Origin: DASXKD01 sp963806145
GTDB taxonomy: Bacteria; Actinomycetota; Actinomycetes; Streptosporangiales; Streptosporangiaceae
Assembly (NCBI GenBank): GCA_963806145.1
Contig: CAWDXD010000015.1
Location: 1-64,000 of the forward strand
Direction: 5' to 3'
DNA length: 64,000 nucleotides
Below the pieces are notes generated by a model. The model saw only the letters and a list, made by a program, of their open reading frames with translations. It had not been told where the DNA came from and did no database searches. Position numbers and translations under genes: made by a program. Shown here in pieces: positions 1 through 9,235 of this stretch (positions are counted from its first letter, which is position 1; each line of letters opens with the position of its first letter).

Positions 1-231
1 TAGAGGTTTTGCACCGCACCGGCCTGGGCGGCGGGCGGATTCCGGGGATTCCCGGGCAGGTGCCAGTTAACGCCGGTGCCGCGATGGGGTCAACGTGCAG
101 CGCCCGGAGCGTGCCAGTGCGAGGACACGACGTTGACGCCGGTAAGGCCCGGCGTTGGCTCGGCTGGCCTGGGGAGCCTCCGTTGCGGCATCGGGAAGCA
201 GGATGCTGGGGACGGGGCCGCGCTGGGGCGG

Positions 232-840
232 TCAGGGTGGGCAGTTTCTTGCGAACAGCGAGAGCATGACGCGATGCACCTGTGACCGGTGGCCGATTGT
301 CACGTCGAGCGGCACACAGCCACGGGTCTGGCCGTGGGTGAAGGCGAAGCCTTGGGCGAAGAAGCCTTGCTTGTGGGCGCAGGAATGATAGGTGACCGAG
401 GTGGCCCGGTGGTTTGGGATGTCGATCACCACGTGGCCGCGGGCTGGGGCGGCGATGGTGACCGTCACCGTCCATCCCATGGTCACGATGAAGGGGATCT
501 TGTACTGGCCGTGGTCGCCGTAGCCTGCGGGGTTGGCGGTGGCGAGCCGCTCGCCATGGACGATGAACAGCGGGCCGATGACCAGGTCTCCTGGCTGCGG
601 ATGCGGTGATATGGGGGGGCCGGGATATCCAGGGAACGCCTCCTGGGCGCAGGACAGTATCAGCGGGTTCCCGGGGCTGCCCCTGCGCCCGGTGAGCTGC
701 GGGTTGCTGGCCGCGGCTCGCGTCGCGGGCGAAGTGGTGTGATGGGCTGCGGTGGGTGCCTCGCCGGCGGTGCAGCCCGCCAGGATCGCACAGGTCAAGG
801 TGGCCAGGGCGGAGGGAAGGAACGACGGGTGGCCGCGCAC
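232..840 (-). CDS. putative secreted lipoprotein, function unknown
   Basis: A 202-residue protein with a short hydrophobic N-terminal segment ending in a lipobox (LAGC, Cys at about residue 23), so it should be exported and lipid-anchored on the outer face of the membrane. A low-complexity Ala/Thr/Ser/Pro linker follows, then a globular part that contains several cysteines, one of them next to the C-terminus. The start is a GTG; a downstream alternative would lose the signal peptide. No catalytic motif is recognised. It stands alone, with decayed genes on its upstream side. The export call is firmer than any role. Confidence 0.6.
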   Translation of the reverse strand: MRGHPSFLPSALATLTCAILAGCTAGEAPTAAHHTTSPATRAAASNPQLTGRRGSPGNPLILSCAQEAFPGYPGPPISPHPQPGDLVIGPLFIVHGERLATANPAGYGDHGQYKIPFIVTMGWTVTVTIAAPARGHVVIDIPNHRATSVTYHSCAHKQGFFAQGFAFTHGQTRGCVPLDVTIGHRSQVHRVMLSLFARNCPP

Positions 841-1097
841 ATGACCTATTCTGCTGTTCCCGCCGCAGCCCGGTGACTCGCGCGCTTATCCCGGTGCTGG
901 GTTGAACAGGGATTCGCCGTCGCTGCCGCCGGGCAGGAAGGCGAACCGCTCCAGGTCGTCACGCAGCTGGGCCAGGCGGCTCGATCGCCGGGCCTTGTGG
1001 CAAGAGCCGAGCCTGCCCAGGGATACACGCCGTTGGGCCAAGACCGGGTGGTGCTTTGTGAGGTCAGCCCGGGTGGTGTTGCGCGCCGGCGGCATAG
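841..1097. other. intergenic stretch without a recognisable gene
   Basis: Between the lipoprotein start and the Doc remnant I find no coding sequence that resembles a known family. Short open frames exist on both strands but have unnatural composition. Given the remnants that follow, this is most simply decayed DNA. Confidence 0.4.
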
Positions 1098-1277
1098 AGT
1101 GCGGGCAAGCGGCTCGCCCTGGCCGCGACCATCGCCTTCTACGGAGTCAACGGGCGCCGGCTCACGCTGACCAACGACGAAGCCTACGAACTCATCATGA
1201 GCATTGCCGAAGGCAAGCTCGATTCCGTGGACGACATCGCCGTCGTCTTGGCCACGGCAACCAGACCACGTCAATGA
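1098..1277 (+). pseudogene. C-terminal remnant of a Doc (Fic/DOC) toxin
   Basis: A 59-codon open stretch reads AGKRLALAATIAFYGVNGRR and continues with LTLTNDEAYELIMSIAEG, closely resembling the C-terminal third of death-on-curing toxins. In intact proteins the corresponding G-N-K-R segment lies just after the catalytic Fic HxFxxGNKR motif. Here a TAG lies directly upstream in frame (1095-1097), there is no start codon, and the N-terminal catalytic half is absent. No Phd antitoxin was found beside it. Family assignment is from sequence resemblance; loss of function is inferred from truncation. Confidence 0.6.
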
Positions 1278-1353
1278 CCCTGACCCAGCTCACGTGCGGT
1301 CCGCGGCTGAAAAGCGCAAGTCCACGGGCTTTCCGCCGGGGCAGAATCGGATC

Positions 1354-1726
1354 ATGAGCCGTGAGCCGCACCCGTACCTGAGGGGCGAACTGGTTGTTGT
1401 GATCGACTGTGCGCAGCTGGACCCGCTCCGCGGCATTCTGGACCGGCGCCTTGGGGTACATCCGGGACGGTGCTAGTGTCGGCCGTTACTAGAACTTGCT
1501 GCCCGCCGACGGCACGGGCGCGGAAATCTTGCTGCAGCGGGTCCCCGAGGGTAAGGACCGCAAGAACCGGGTGCACCTGGACTTGCGCACTCGCGACCTT
1601 GAGCCTGAATTGCGGCGGCTGCTGAGCCTTGGTGCCACGCTTCTGACCGATCAGCCGGTCAGCGAGGCCGGATGGCGCTGGTACATCTTGGCCGACCCGG
1701 AAGGTTCGGTCCGTTTATATACCTGA
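1354..1726 (+). pseudogene. decayed VOC/glyoxalase-like gene (frameshift plus stop)
   Basis: The first part, from ATG 1354, reads RGELVVVIDCAQLDPL, a typical VOC-fold beginning. The match then jumps one frame (near 1428-1436) to FWTGALGYIRDGASVGRY, meets a TAG at 1490-1492, and continues in that same frame with ILLQRVPEGKDRKNRVHLDL to a natural end. The composite would be a glyoxalase-like protein of about 120 residues. Two lesions make it a pseudogene; a TTG at 1496 could still start a C-terminal fragment. Substrate unknown. Confidence 0.6.
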
Positions 1727-2016
1727 AGGATCGGGAGGGAGCCTGCCGCTAGCCCGCGCAGCCCGCGCGTCGGTTCGTGCCCGGTCTGCTCGGCCTCGAT
1801 CAGGGCGGCGAGTGCAGCCGGCCCGGCTACGCAGCGAACAGCACCAGACCGGTACCACCGCAACCACTCCGAGTCCGGCAGCGCTCCGTCAGTCTCCGCG
1901 CGCCAGGGCCGGCCCGGGGGAGGGACTCCCCGAGCCCATGATGACCGACAACGGCTCGCTCTGCGCTGGACCCCAAGCTCGGCCAGCAAGACCCCAGCGT
2001 CTCGGGCGAGTCACCA
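1727..2016. other. intergenic, no gene supported
   Basis: A minus-strand open frame here is long but opens inside the VOC remnant, and nothing in it was recognised. It is probably decayed DNA. Confidence 0.3.
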
Positions 2017-2643
<627 letters not shown>

Positions 2644-3225
2644 TGCGATCCTCTTTCCTCCCGGGGCTAGCCGGGGACTCGGCCGCACTCGCCAGATCGG
2701 CCTTGGCACTGACCGGCAGGCTACTGGGCCGGAGAACGCTAAGCCCCTTGAACGCGGCCACGTGTCGCCGTGTGCAGTGGTTCTCATGATCAGGGGGGAA
2801 AGGTAGGGCCCCCGCGCGGGTCAAGGTTTCGCTTGCACCGGGCTAGACGCAAATTAGGCCCATGAGTCCCCGCCGCTGTCCCGGGTGTGGGCGGCCGATG
2901 TCCCCGTCGGCTAGAAGGGGCCGCCCTACAGCGCGGCCGGGAATTATGCGCTCCCGCGCGCGTTAACATGAGCGGTAGCCGAGAACCGAGCCGGTCGTCG
3001 GCCGACGGCTTTCCCGCGCCGTGGTCATCAGCCCGCCTACCGGCGGTTCAGGGTTCGTGTAGTGAGGCCCTGCCCAGGCCGTCTGCGTCGATCGTCGGAG
3101 ATCCGCAAGTCGGCTCGGTGTTGAAAGCGCCAGGTCCGCTGCCCGGGACGTTTCTCGCCCCGGCCGCGGGGCTGCGCGGCATGCTGCCGTGGCCACCGTG
3201 TCCCGGCATTCCAGAGGAGAAGTCT
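2644..3225. other. intergenic region between divergent genes
   Basis: This stretch must hold the promoters for the secreted protein (minus) and the SNF2 gene (plus). The SNF2 frame is open upstream to about 2887, but the best ribosome-binding site sits at 3212. One short open frame with a CPGCG motif lies at 2862-2966. I see no clear promoter hexamers. Confidence 0.4.
2862..2966 (+). CDS. possible 34-residue zinc-knuckle peptide or remnant
   Basis: ATG to TAA encodes a short basic peptide starting MSPRRCPGCGRPMSPSARRG. The CxxCG-RP pattern resembles the beginning of small zinc-finger proteins that usually continue with a second cysteine pair, which is missing here. It may be a remnant rather than a gene. 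No strong ribosome-binding site is seen. Confidence 0.25.
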   Translation: MSPRRCPGCGRPMSPSARRGRPTARPGIMRSRAR

Positions 3226-5376
3226 GTGGCTCGACCAGGCCAGCGCCAGACGGGCGCTCGCCGTACCGCCTCGCGCAAGCAGCGACGCGTCCACCACCGC
3301 GACGATGTCGTCCCGGTGCTCGCCCGAACCGTCCGTGAGGTCGAAGCGGCTGCCCGGCGCGGCCGCGTGACGCCTGCCATGCGCACGAAGTTCCAGGCCG
3401 TCGCCCTGCTGCTGCGGGACGAGCGCGCCCGGGTCCGGGCCGCGGCCGGAAGCGACAGTCATCGGGCCGAGCAGCTCAAGCGCCTGGACGGCGTCGCGAC
3501 TATCCTCGCGACGACCGCCGTCCAGGACGCTGGGCTACTGGCGCTGCTGGCCGAGGGCTCCGACGTCTCCGACGCGGCCCGGTCGCTCAAGCGGGAGATG
3601 CTGCGGGACCTTGGCATCGAGCCGGCGCCCGAGGAGATCGCGCCTACGCAGACCGCTACGGCTTCCGCCGGCTCGGAGCGGCGGGTCGTGCCGCAGTCGG
3701 TGGTCTCCCGGCAACTGGCGAACCCCTTTCTCGCCCCCGACTTCACCGCCGTTCCGCAGCGCACCTCCCGTCCGCGCCGCCTGGCCAGCTGGGAGCTGCT
3801 CGGCCCGCTGCTGAGTTCCTTCGAGCGTGGCGACGGAGGTGCCCCGGCATGCATGGCGCTCCCGGCGCCCACGGCACGGTTCACCCCGGCGGGCCTGGAA
3901 CTGATGCCGCACCAAGGGCAGCTGGTCGCCGCGGCCGCTGCCGGTCACCGGACGTTCCTGCTCGCCGATGAGCCGGGTCTGGGCAAGACGGCCCAGGCGC
4001 TGCTCGCCGCGGAGGCGGCGAACGCCTACCCGCTGCTCGCCGTCGTGCCGAACGTCGTCAAGACCAACTGGGCCCGTGAGGCGGCCCACTGGGTTCCCCA
4101 CCGCCAGGCCACCGTGGTGCAGGGCGACGGCGAGGCTGTCGACGGCTTCGCCGATATCGTCGTGCTCAACTACGAGGTTCTCGACCGCCACATGGGCTGG
4201 CTCGGTGACTTCAGCTTCCGCGGCATGGTCGTGGACGAGGCTCACTTCATGAAGAACAAGACCTCGCAGCGCTCGCAGAACGTCCTGGCGCTCTCCGACC
4301 GCATCCGATCCCGTACGGACCGGCCCCTGCTGATGGCACTGACCGGCACCCCGCTGATCAATGACATCGAGGACTTCCGGGCAATCTGGCAGTTCCTCGG
4401 CTGGATCGACGACAGCAAGCCCCTCGACGAGCTAATGGACGCGCTTGAGGACACCGGCCTGACGCCGGCCGACCGAAGCTTCTACGCCGCGGCGCGCCAG
4501 TGCGTGATCGACGTGGGCATCGTGCGCCGGCGCAAGCTCGACGTGGCCGCCGACATCCCCGCCCGCCGTATCGCCGACCTCCCCGTTGAGCTGGACGAAC
4601 GCGCCGGCCGGTCGATCCGGGCGGCAGAACGGAACCTCGCTGGCCGGATGGTGGCGCGGTACAAGACCGCGCTCGCGAACCGATCCTCCGACGTCGGCAT
4701 CGAGGGCATCGACCACGACCTCGTCCGCCGGGTGGCCCAGTCGGAGCTGAAGGAGGCAACGGGCGCGCAGTCCGGCGAGAACGTGTTCACCATGATGCGG
4801 CGCATCGGCCAGGCGAAGGCCGGACTGGCCGCGGACTACGCGGCTCAGCTGGCCCGCAGCGCCGGCAAGGTCGTCTTCTTCGCCAAGCACATCGACGTGA
4901 TGGACGCTGCAGAAGAGATCTTCGCCCGGCAGGGGGTGCGCTTCTCGTCGATCCGTGGCGGCCAGACTCCCACAGCGCGGCAGGCGAACATCGAAGCCTT
5001 CGTGAACGACCCGGACGTCGCGGTCGCGGTGTGCTCGCTGACCGCCGCTGGCGTGGGCCTGAATCTGCAGGTCGCCTCGAACATCGTGCTGGCCGAGATG
5101 TCCTGGACCGACGCGGAGCAGACACAGGCCATCGACCGCAGTCACCGCATCGGGCAGGCCGAACCGGTGACTGCGTGGCGCATCATTGCCGCGCAGACCA
5201 TCGACGCCCGGATCGCCGGGCTGATCGACAGCAAGGCAGGGCTCGCCGCCCGGGCGCTGGACGGGTCGGACGAAGAGGTCTCCTCCTCGGCCGACGTGCA
5301 GCTCGAGGCGCTGGTCGCATTGCTGACCGATACGCTGCAGACGTCTTCCGGACATGGCGATGCCCTGGGTTCCTGA
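3226..5376 (+). CDS. SNF2-family DEAD/DEAH-box ATPase
   Basis: A 716-residue SNF2-type DNA translocase. The GTG start is chosen because AGAGGAGA lies 5 nt upstream (3212-3219). The first 240 residues are a family-specific N-terminal region rich in Arg. The ATPase core has Walker A DEPGLGKT (near residue 248), motif II DEAH (near 336), motif III ALTGTP, and in the C-terminal RecA-like lobe TAAGVGLNL and SHRIGQ (near 640). The layout resembles SMARCAL1-like and phage or plasmid SNF2 proteins without added nuclease domains. Expected to move along duplex DNA in repair or fork remodelling; the partner is unknown. It stands alone on its strand, upstream of the leuS leader. Confidence 0.85.
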   Translation: MARPGQRQTGARRTASRKQRRVHHRDDVVPVLARTVREVEAAARRGRVTPAMRTKFQAVALLLRDERARVRAAAGSDSHRAEQLKRLDGVATILATTAVQDAGLLALLAEGSDVSDAARSLKREMLRDLGIEPAPEEIAPTQTATASAGSERRVVPQSVVSRQLANPFLAPDFTAVPQRTSRPRRLASWELLGPLLSSFERGDGGAPACMALPAPTARFTPAGLELMPHQGQLVAAAAAGHRTFLLADEPGLGKTAQALLAAEAANAYPLLAVVPNVVKTNWAREAAHWVPHRQATVVQGDGEAVDGFADIVVLNYEVLDRHMGWLGDFSFRGMVVDEAHFMKNKTSQRSQNVLALSDRIRSRTDRPLLMALTGTPLINDIEDFRAIWQFLGWIDDSKPLDELMDALEDTGLTPADRSFYAAARQCVIDVGIVRRRKLDVAADIPARRIADLPVELDERAGRSIRAAERNLAGRMVARYKTALANRSSDVGIEGIDHDLVRRVAQSELKEATGAQSGENVFTMMRRIGQAKAGLAADYAAQLARSAGKVVFFAKHIDVMDAAEEIFARQGVRFSSIRGGQTPTARQANIEAFVNDPDVAVAVCSLTAAGVGLNLQVASNIVLAEMSWTDAEQTQAIDRSHRIGQAEPVTAWRIIAAQTIDARIAGLIDSKAGLAARALDGSDEEVSSSADVQLEALVALLTDTLQTSSGHGDALGS

Positions 5377-5611
5377 CCGGAAGGATTCCAGGCGAGACTA
5401 TGCCCGAGGACCCAAAGCCTACCAATTGCGCATGCAGGTTCTATCGCCCTGACCGAGGCACCCCTCCCTGCTGGCCATGGTAGCGGGGGGCTCATCGCCC
5501 TCTGCTCGTGGTTCATTGGCATGGGCAGCCGCTGGGAGCATCCGGGTTTTCGGCGGCTCGGAAGGTCAGTGATGCCCAGTGCGCGCCGGCCGCTGATCGG
5601 ACGGCCTGCGT

Positions 5612-5617
5612 TACGAT
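5612..5617 (+). promoter_or_regulatory. candidate -10 box of the leuS leader transcript
   Basis: TACGAT fits the actinobacterial TANNNT -10 pattern. A start about 7 nt downstream would fall at or next to ATG 5625, so the leader peptide could be translated from a leaderless RNA. No clear -35 box is visible, which is common in these genomes. Confidence 0.4.
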
Positions 5618-5624
5618 GGATCCC

Positions 5625-5663
5625 ATGAGACCAGCTGGACTGCTTCTCGAAACGCCGCGTTGA
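5625..5663 (+). CDS. leucine leader peptide upstream of leuS
   Basis: The peptide reads MRPAGLLLETPR and stops at TGA 5661. An in-frame ATG at 5616 would give MDPMRPAGLLLETPR. Three consecutive leucine codons (CTG CTT CTC, 5640-5648) sit 5 nt before a 12-bp hairpin and then a classical terminator, all ahead of leucyl-tRNA synthetase. This is the arrangement of ribosome-mediated attenuation: stalling at Leu codons when charged tRNA-Leu is scarce would disturb the first hairpin and change termination. Role is inferred; the peptide is too short for homology. Confidence 0.6.
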   Translation: MRPAGLLLETPR

Positions 5664-5682
5664 CACTTTAGTCAGCGTGGCG
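5653..5682 (+). promoter_or_regulatory. attenuator hairpin overlapping the leader stop codon
   Basis: CGCCGCGTTGAC (5653-5664) can pair with GTCAGCGTGGCG (5671-5682) over 12 bp, two of them G-U, around the loop ACTTTA. It begins 5 nt after the last Leu codon, within the footprint of a ribosome stalled there, so translation would control its folding. Confidence 0.55.
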
Positions 5683-5683
5683 G

Positions 5684-5707
5684 CCCCTCCTGTGTGAGGG
5701 GTTTTTT
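5684..5707 (+). terminator. intrinsic terminator in the leuS leader
   Basis: CCCCTC (5684-5689), loop CTGTGT, GAGGGG (5696-5701), then TTTTTT (5702-5707). It lies between the leader peptide and the leuS start codon, so it should act as an attenuator rather than as the end of the SNF2 transcript alone. Confidence 0.8.
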
Positions 5708-5738
5708 ATTTGGCACAGCAACAATCGTGGTGAGGACC

Positions 5739-8726
5739 ATGCGACAGAGCGCTAACCATTCCGGGCAGCCTGGCGGGGGTACGACCGGGGCGGATATGGC
5801 CAGTGCCGGGGCGGCCGGCGCGGGTGGTCAACCCCGGTTCCGTTACAACGCACGGCTGGCGAACGAGATCGAGCTGCGCTGGCAGGACCACTGGGAGGCG
5901 GCCGGGACGTTCCGTGCCCCGAACCCGGCCGGGCCGCTGGCGGCGGGTTTCGACCAGGTTGCCGGCCGCCCAAAATTCATGATCATGGACATGTTCCCCT
6001 ACCCAAGCGGCTCCGGCCTGCACGTGGGTCATCCACTCGGCTACATCGCCACCGACGTATACGCCCGCTACCTGCGCATGACGCGGCACAACGTGCTCCA
6101 CCCGTTTGGTTATGACGCCTTCGGGCTGCCCGCGGAGCAGTACGCCATCGACACCGGGCAGCATCCCAAGGCCACCACCCAGCGCAACATCGCCACCATG
6201 AAGCGGCAGCTGCGTCGGCTGGGCCTCGGCCACGACCTGCGGCGTGAGTTCGCGACCACCGATCCCTCCTACTACAAGTGGACCCAGTGGATCTTCCTGC
6301 AGATCTTCAACAGCTGGTTCGACCGCGAGGCTGGCCGTGCGCGGCCGGTCCAGGAGCTGGTGGCCGAGTTCGAGTCGGGCGGCCGGGCGCCGGTCAGCGA
6401 GGCCAACCCCGGGGAGCGACCGTGGGCCGAGCTGGGCGACGTCGACCGCCGGAAGGTCGTTGACAGCTACCGGCTCGCCTACATCTCTGAGGAGCTCGTC
6501 AACTGGTGTCCCGGCCTGGGCACGGTGCTCGCCAGCGAAGAGATCACCGCGGACGGGCGCAGCGATATCGGCAACTATCCGGTGTACCGGCGCCCGCTCC
6601 GCCAGTGGATGCTGCGGATCACTGCCTACGCGGAGCGGCTGATCCACGACCTCGACCCCCTCGACTGGCCCGAGTCGATCAAGACCATGCAACGGAACTG
6701 GATCGGCCCCAGCGACGGCGCCAGCATCAATTTCCGGGTGGGGGCACCGGATGGCGCGGTGATCCGCGCGTTCACCACCCGGCCCGACACGCTGCCGGGT
6801 GCCACCTGCCTGGTGCTGGCCCCCGAGCACCCGATGGTGGACGAGCTGACCGTCGCCGCCTGGCCCGAAGGGACCCCTGCGGGCTGGCGGTACCCGGAGG
6901 CGGCGACCCCCCAAGCCGCCGTCCGCGCCTACCGGGACCGGGCGGCACAGCTCAGTGACCGGCAGCGCTCTGAGGACACCTGCGACAAGACCGGCGTCTT
7001 CACTGGCTCACACGTAATCAATCCCATGACCGGCGAGCCCATCCCGGTGTTCATCGCCGACTACGTGCTCATGGCCTACGGGTCGGGCGCGATCATGGTG
7101 GTACCCGCGCACGACCAGCGGGACCTGGAGTTCGCCCACCGGTTCGGGCTGCCGGTCCGGGCGGTCCTGCAGCCGCCCCCGGAATGGTTCACCGAACGCG
7201 GCCTGCCACCCGATAGCCCCGCGGGCACATGGCCGGAGGCGTTTGCCGGCGAGGGCAGCTACCTCGACCTGGGCGTGCCCGGGCTCGACTGCGCCGGCCT
7301 GGGCAAGCAAGCCGGAATCGCGGCCGCCATCGGCTGGCTGGAATCGGCCGGCGGTGGCCAGCGCCAGCGGTCCTACCGGTTGCGCGACTGGCTGTTCTCC
7401 CGGCAGCGCTACTGGGGTGAGCCGTTCCCGATCGTCTACGACGAGCATGGGCTGCCCATTGCGTTGCCCGAGGAATCGCTGCCGGTGACGCTGCCCGAGA
7501 TGGCGGACTTCCGGCCGCAACCACAGGCAGCCGAGTCGGATGACCCACTGCCGCCGCTGGCCCGCGCGGCGGAATGGGCGGAGCCCGAACTCGACCTGGG
7601 CGACGGCCCGAAACGGTACCGCCGCGAACTCAACACCATGCCCCAATGGGCCGGGTCCTGCTGGTACTACCTGCGTTATCTTGACCCGGCCAACTCCGAG
7701 CGGCTGGTGGACCCAGCGGTTGAGCGGTACTGGATGGTGCCCCCGGACGCAGCACCCGGCGACGGCGGGGCCGACTTGTACGTGGGCGGCGTCGAGCACG
7801 CCGTGCTGCACCTGCTCTACGCGCGGTTCTGGCATAAGGTGCTGTACGACTTGGGCTACCTCTCCGCCAGGGAGCCGTTCCGCCGCCTGGTCAACCAGGG
7901 GTACATCCTGGCGGACGCCTACCTGGACGCGCGTGGCATGTACGTGCCGGCCGGCGAGGTCGTAGCGGTACCCGACGGCCCCCCGCAATACCAGGGCCAG
8001 CCGGTGACCGCGCGCGCGGGCAAGATGGGCAAGAGCCTGAAGAACGGCATCAGCCCGGATGACATCTACGCCGGCTACGGTGCCGACACGCTGCGCCTGT
8101 ACGAGATGGCCATGGGGCCACTGGATGCGAACCGGCCCTGGCAAACCAACGACATCGCCGGCGTCTACCGGTTCTTGCAGCGACTGTGGCGCAACATCCT
8201 CGACGAGGACTCCGGCGCGCCGAGGGTGCACGACCAGCCGCCCGACGACGAGACCGCCTGCTTGCTGCACCACACGGTCAAGGTCGTCGGAAGGGACTTG
8301 CAGAATCTGCGGTTTAACACCGCGATCGCCCGCCTGATGGAACTCAACAGCCACGCGGCCAAGCTGGTCGCGGCGGCCGGTGAGCTCCCGCGAGGGCTGG
8401 CCGAGCCGCTGGTACTCATGGTGGCCCCATTCGCGCCGCACATCGCCGAAGAGCTCTGGTCCAGGATGGGTCACGCCGCGTCGCTGGCGTATGAGCCATT
8501 CCCCCAGTTCGACGAGTCACTGGCGGCCGAGCGAGTGGTCATGCTACCGGTTCAGATCGATGGGAAGACCCGCTTCCGAGTGGAGGTCCCGGCCGACGCC
8601 GGGGAGGACGAGATCGCCGAAGCGATGGCCAGTCACCCTGAATACGCCCGCCACACCGGGGGCGCAACGGTCAGCCGGGTGGTGATCGTCCCTGGCCGGA
8701 TCGTGAACATCGTGACCCAGCCGTAG
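5739..8726 (+). CDS. leuS: leucyl-tRNA synthetase
   Basis: A 995-residue class I aminoacyl-tRNA synthetase that charges tRNA-Leu. The ATG start follows GGTGAGG at 5729-5735. The catalytic domain has FPYPSGSGLHVGHPLGY, the HIGH equivalent being HVGH at residues 95-98. The connective peptide editing domain follows with TTRPDTLPGATC. The KMSKS equivalent is KMGKSLKN near 762. The C-terminal anticodon-binding region ends with FRVEVPADAGEDEI. It is slightly longer than many bacterial LeuS proteins because of insertions. Expression is probably attenuated by the leucine leader upstream. The next gene starts about 165 nt downstream and appears to be a separate unit. Confidence 0.97.
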   Translation: MRQSANHSGQPGGGTTGADMASAGAAGAGGQPRFRYNARLANEIELRWQDHWEAAGTFRAPNPAGPLAAGFDQVAGRPKFMIMDMFPYPSGSGLHVGHPLGYIATDVYARYLRMTRHNVLHPFGYDAFGLPAEQYAIDTGQHPKATTQRNIATMKRQLRRLGLGHDLRREFATTDPSYYKWTQWIFLQIFNSWFDREAGRARPVQELVAEFESGGRAPVSEANPGERPWAELGDVDRRKVVDSYRLAYISEELVNWCPGLGTVLASEEITADGRSDIGNYPVYRRPLRQWMLRITAYAERLIHDLDPLDWPESIKTMQRNWIGPSDGASINFRVGAPDGAVIRAFTTRPDTLPGATCLVLAPEHPMVDELTVAAWPEGTPAGWRYPEAATPQAAVRAYRDRAAQLSDRQRSEDTCDKTGVFTGSHVINPMTGEPIPVFIADYVLMAYGSGAIMVVPAHDQRDLEFAHRFGLPVRAVLQPPPEWFTERGLPPDSPAGTWPEAFAGEGSYLDLGVPGLDCAGLGKQAGIAAAIGWLESAGGGQRQRSYRLRDWLFSRQRYWGEPFPIVYDEHGLPIALPEESLPVTLPEMADFRPQPQAAESDDPLPPLARAAEWAEPELDLGDGPKRYRRELNTMPQWAGSCWYYLRYLDPANSERLVDPAVERYWMVPPDAAPGDGGADLYVGGVEHAVLHLLYARFWHKVLYDLGYLSAREPFRRLVNQGYILADAYLDARGMYVPAGEVVAVPDGPPQYQGQPVTARAGKMGKSLKNGISPDDIYAGYGADTLRLYEMAMGPLDANRPWQTNDIAGVYRFLQRLWRNILDEDSGAPRVHDQPPDDETACLLHHTVKVVGRDLQNLRFNTAIARLMELNSHAAKLVAAAGELPRGLAEPLVLMVAPFAPHIAEELWSRMGHAASLAYEPFPQFDESLAAERVVMLPVQIDGKTRFRVEVPADAGEDEIAEAMASHPEYARHTGGATVSRVVIVPGRIVNIVTQP

Positions 8727-8859
8727 GGCTGCTCCGCAAGCAACGTCTACGTCGATGCGGCGACTTTCAGTACGACGGCTCCCGTGAGCCGTGACCGGTC
8801 TGTCAGAACCCGTGGAGCGTGGCCATGGGCAACCAGTGGCTTCTGTTGTCCCGAAAGAC

Positions 8860-8887
8860 TGGACACATGCCGATATCGACATATGAT
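8860..8887 (+). promoter_or_regulatory. promoter with internal palindrome for the arsR-type gene
   Basis: The -35 TGGACA (8860-8865) and -10 TATGAT (8882-8887) are 16 bp apart. Between and overlapping them lies the imperfect palindrome ATGCCGATATCGACAT (8867-8882), with core CGATATCG. Transcription would start at about the GTG at 8894, giving a leaderless message. The palindrome is a candidate auto-operator for the regulator. Confidence 0.6.
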
Positions 8888-8893
8888 GGACGC

Positions 8894-9235
8894 GTGGCCC
8901 GCTCTTCCACGACGTCCGACGTCTTCAACGCCATTGGCGATGTGCACCGCCGCGAAATCCTGGACGCGCTGATCGCAGGCGAGAAGACGGTCGGGGCGAT
9001 CGTGAACGACCTCTCGATGTCCCAGCCTCAGGTTTCAAAACACCTGCGGGTGCTCAGTGAGGTCGGACTCGTCAGGTGCCGGGCGGAGGGGCGCCGCCGG
9101 CTGTACCGCCTGGAACCGGAGCACCTTCGGCCCTTGCACGAGTGGGTGGTCAAGTACGAGCAGGCGTGGAACGACCGGATGGATCGGCTGGACGACTACC
9201 TGCAAGAGCTACAACAACAAGGAGAGCTTCAGTGA
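8894..9235 (+). CDS. ArsR-family winged-helix transcriptional regulator
   Basis: A 113-residue protein if started at the leaderless GTG; longer in-frame starts exist upstream but would lie before the promoter. It has the ArsR helix-turn-helix MSQPQVSKHLRVLSEVGLV followed by the beta-wing EGRRRLYRLEP and a C-terminal helix. There is no cysteine metal-binding cluster in the recognition helix, so it is probably not a metal sensor. It belongs to the subgroup paired with AHA1/SRPBCC proteins, which often repress their own operon. Its stop overlaps the next gene's GTG (GTGA), showing translational coupling. Confidence 0.9.
   Translation: MARSSTTSDVFNAIGDVHRREILDALIAGEKTVGAIVNDLSMSQPQVSKHLRVLSEVGLVRCRAEGRRRLYRLEPEHLRPLHEWVVKYEQAWNDRMDRLDDYLQELQQQGELQ

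Noticed and set aside
846..1274. minus-strand 142-codon frame over the Doc remnant
   Set aside because: It is the antisense shadow of the Doc C-terminus, which has a clear family match on the plus strand.
5660..5665. TTGACA as a -35 promoter box
   Set aside because: It lies inside the attenuator stem and has no -10 box at a suitable distance.
5580..5705. T-box riboswitch upstream of leuS
   Set aside because: I could not find the conserved T-box sequence or a specifier stem; the Leu leader peptide and terminator explain the region better.
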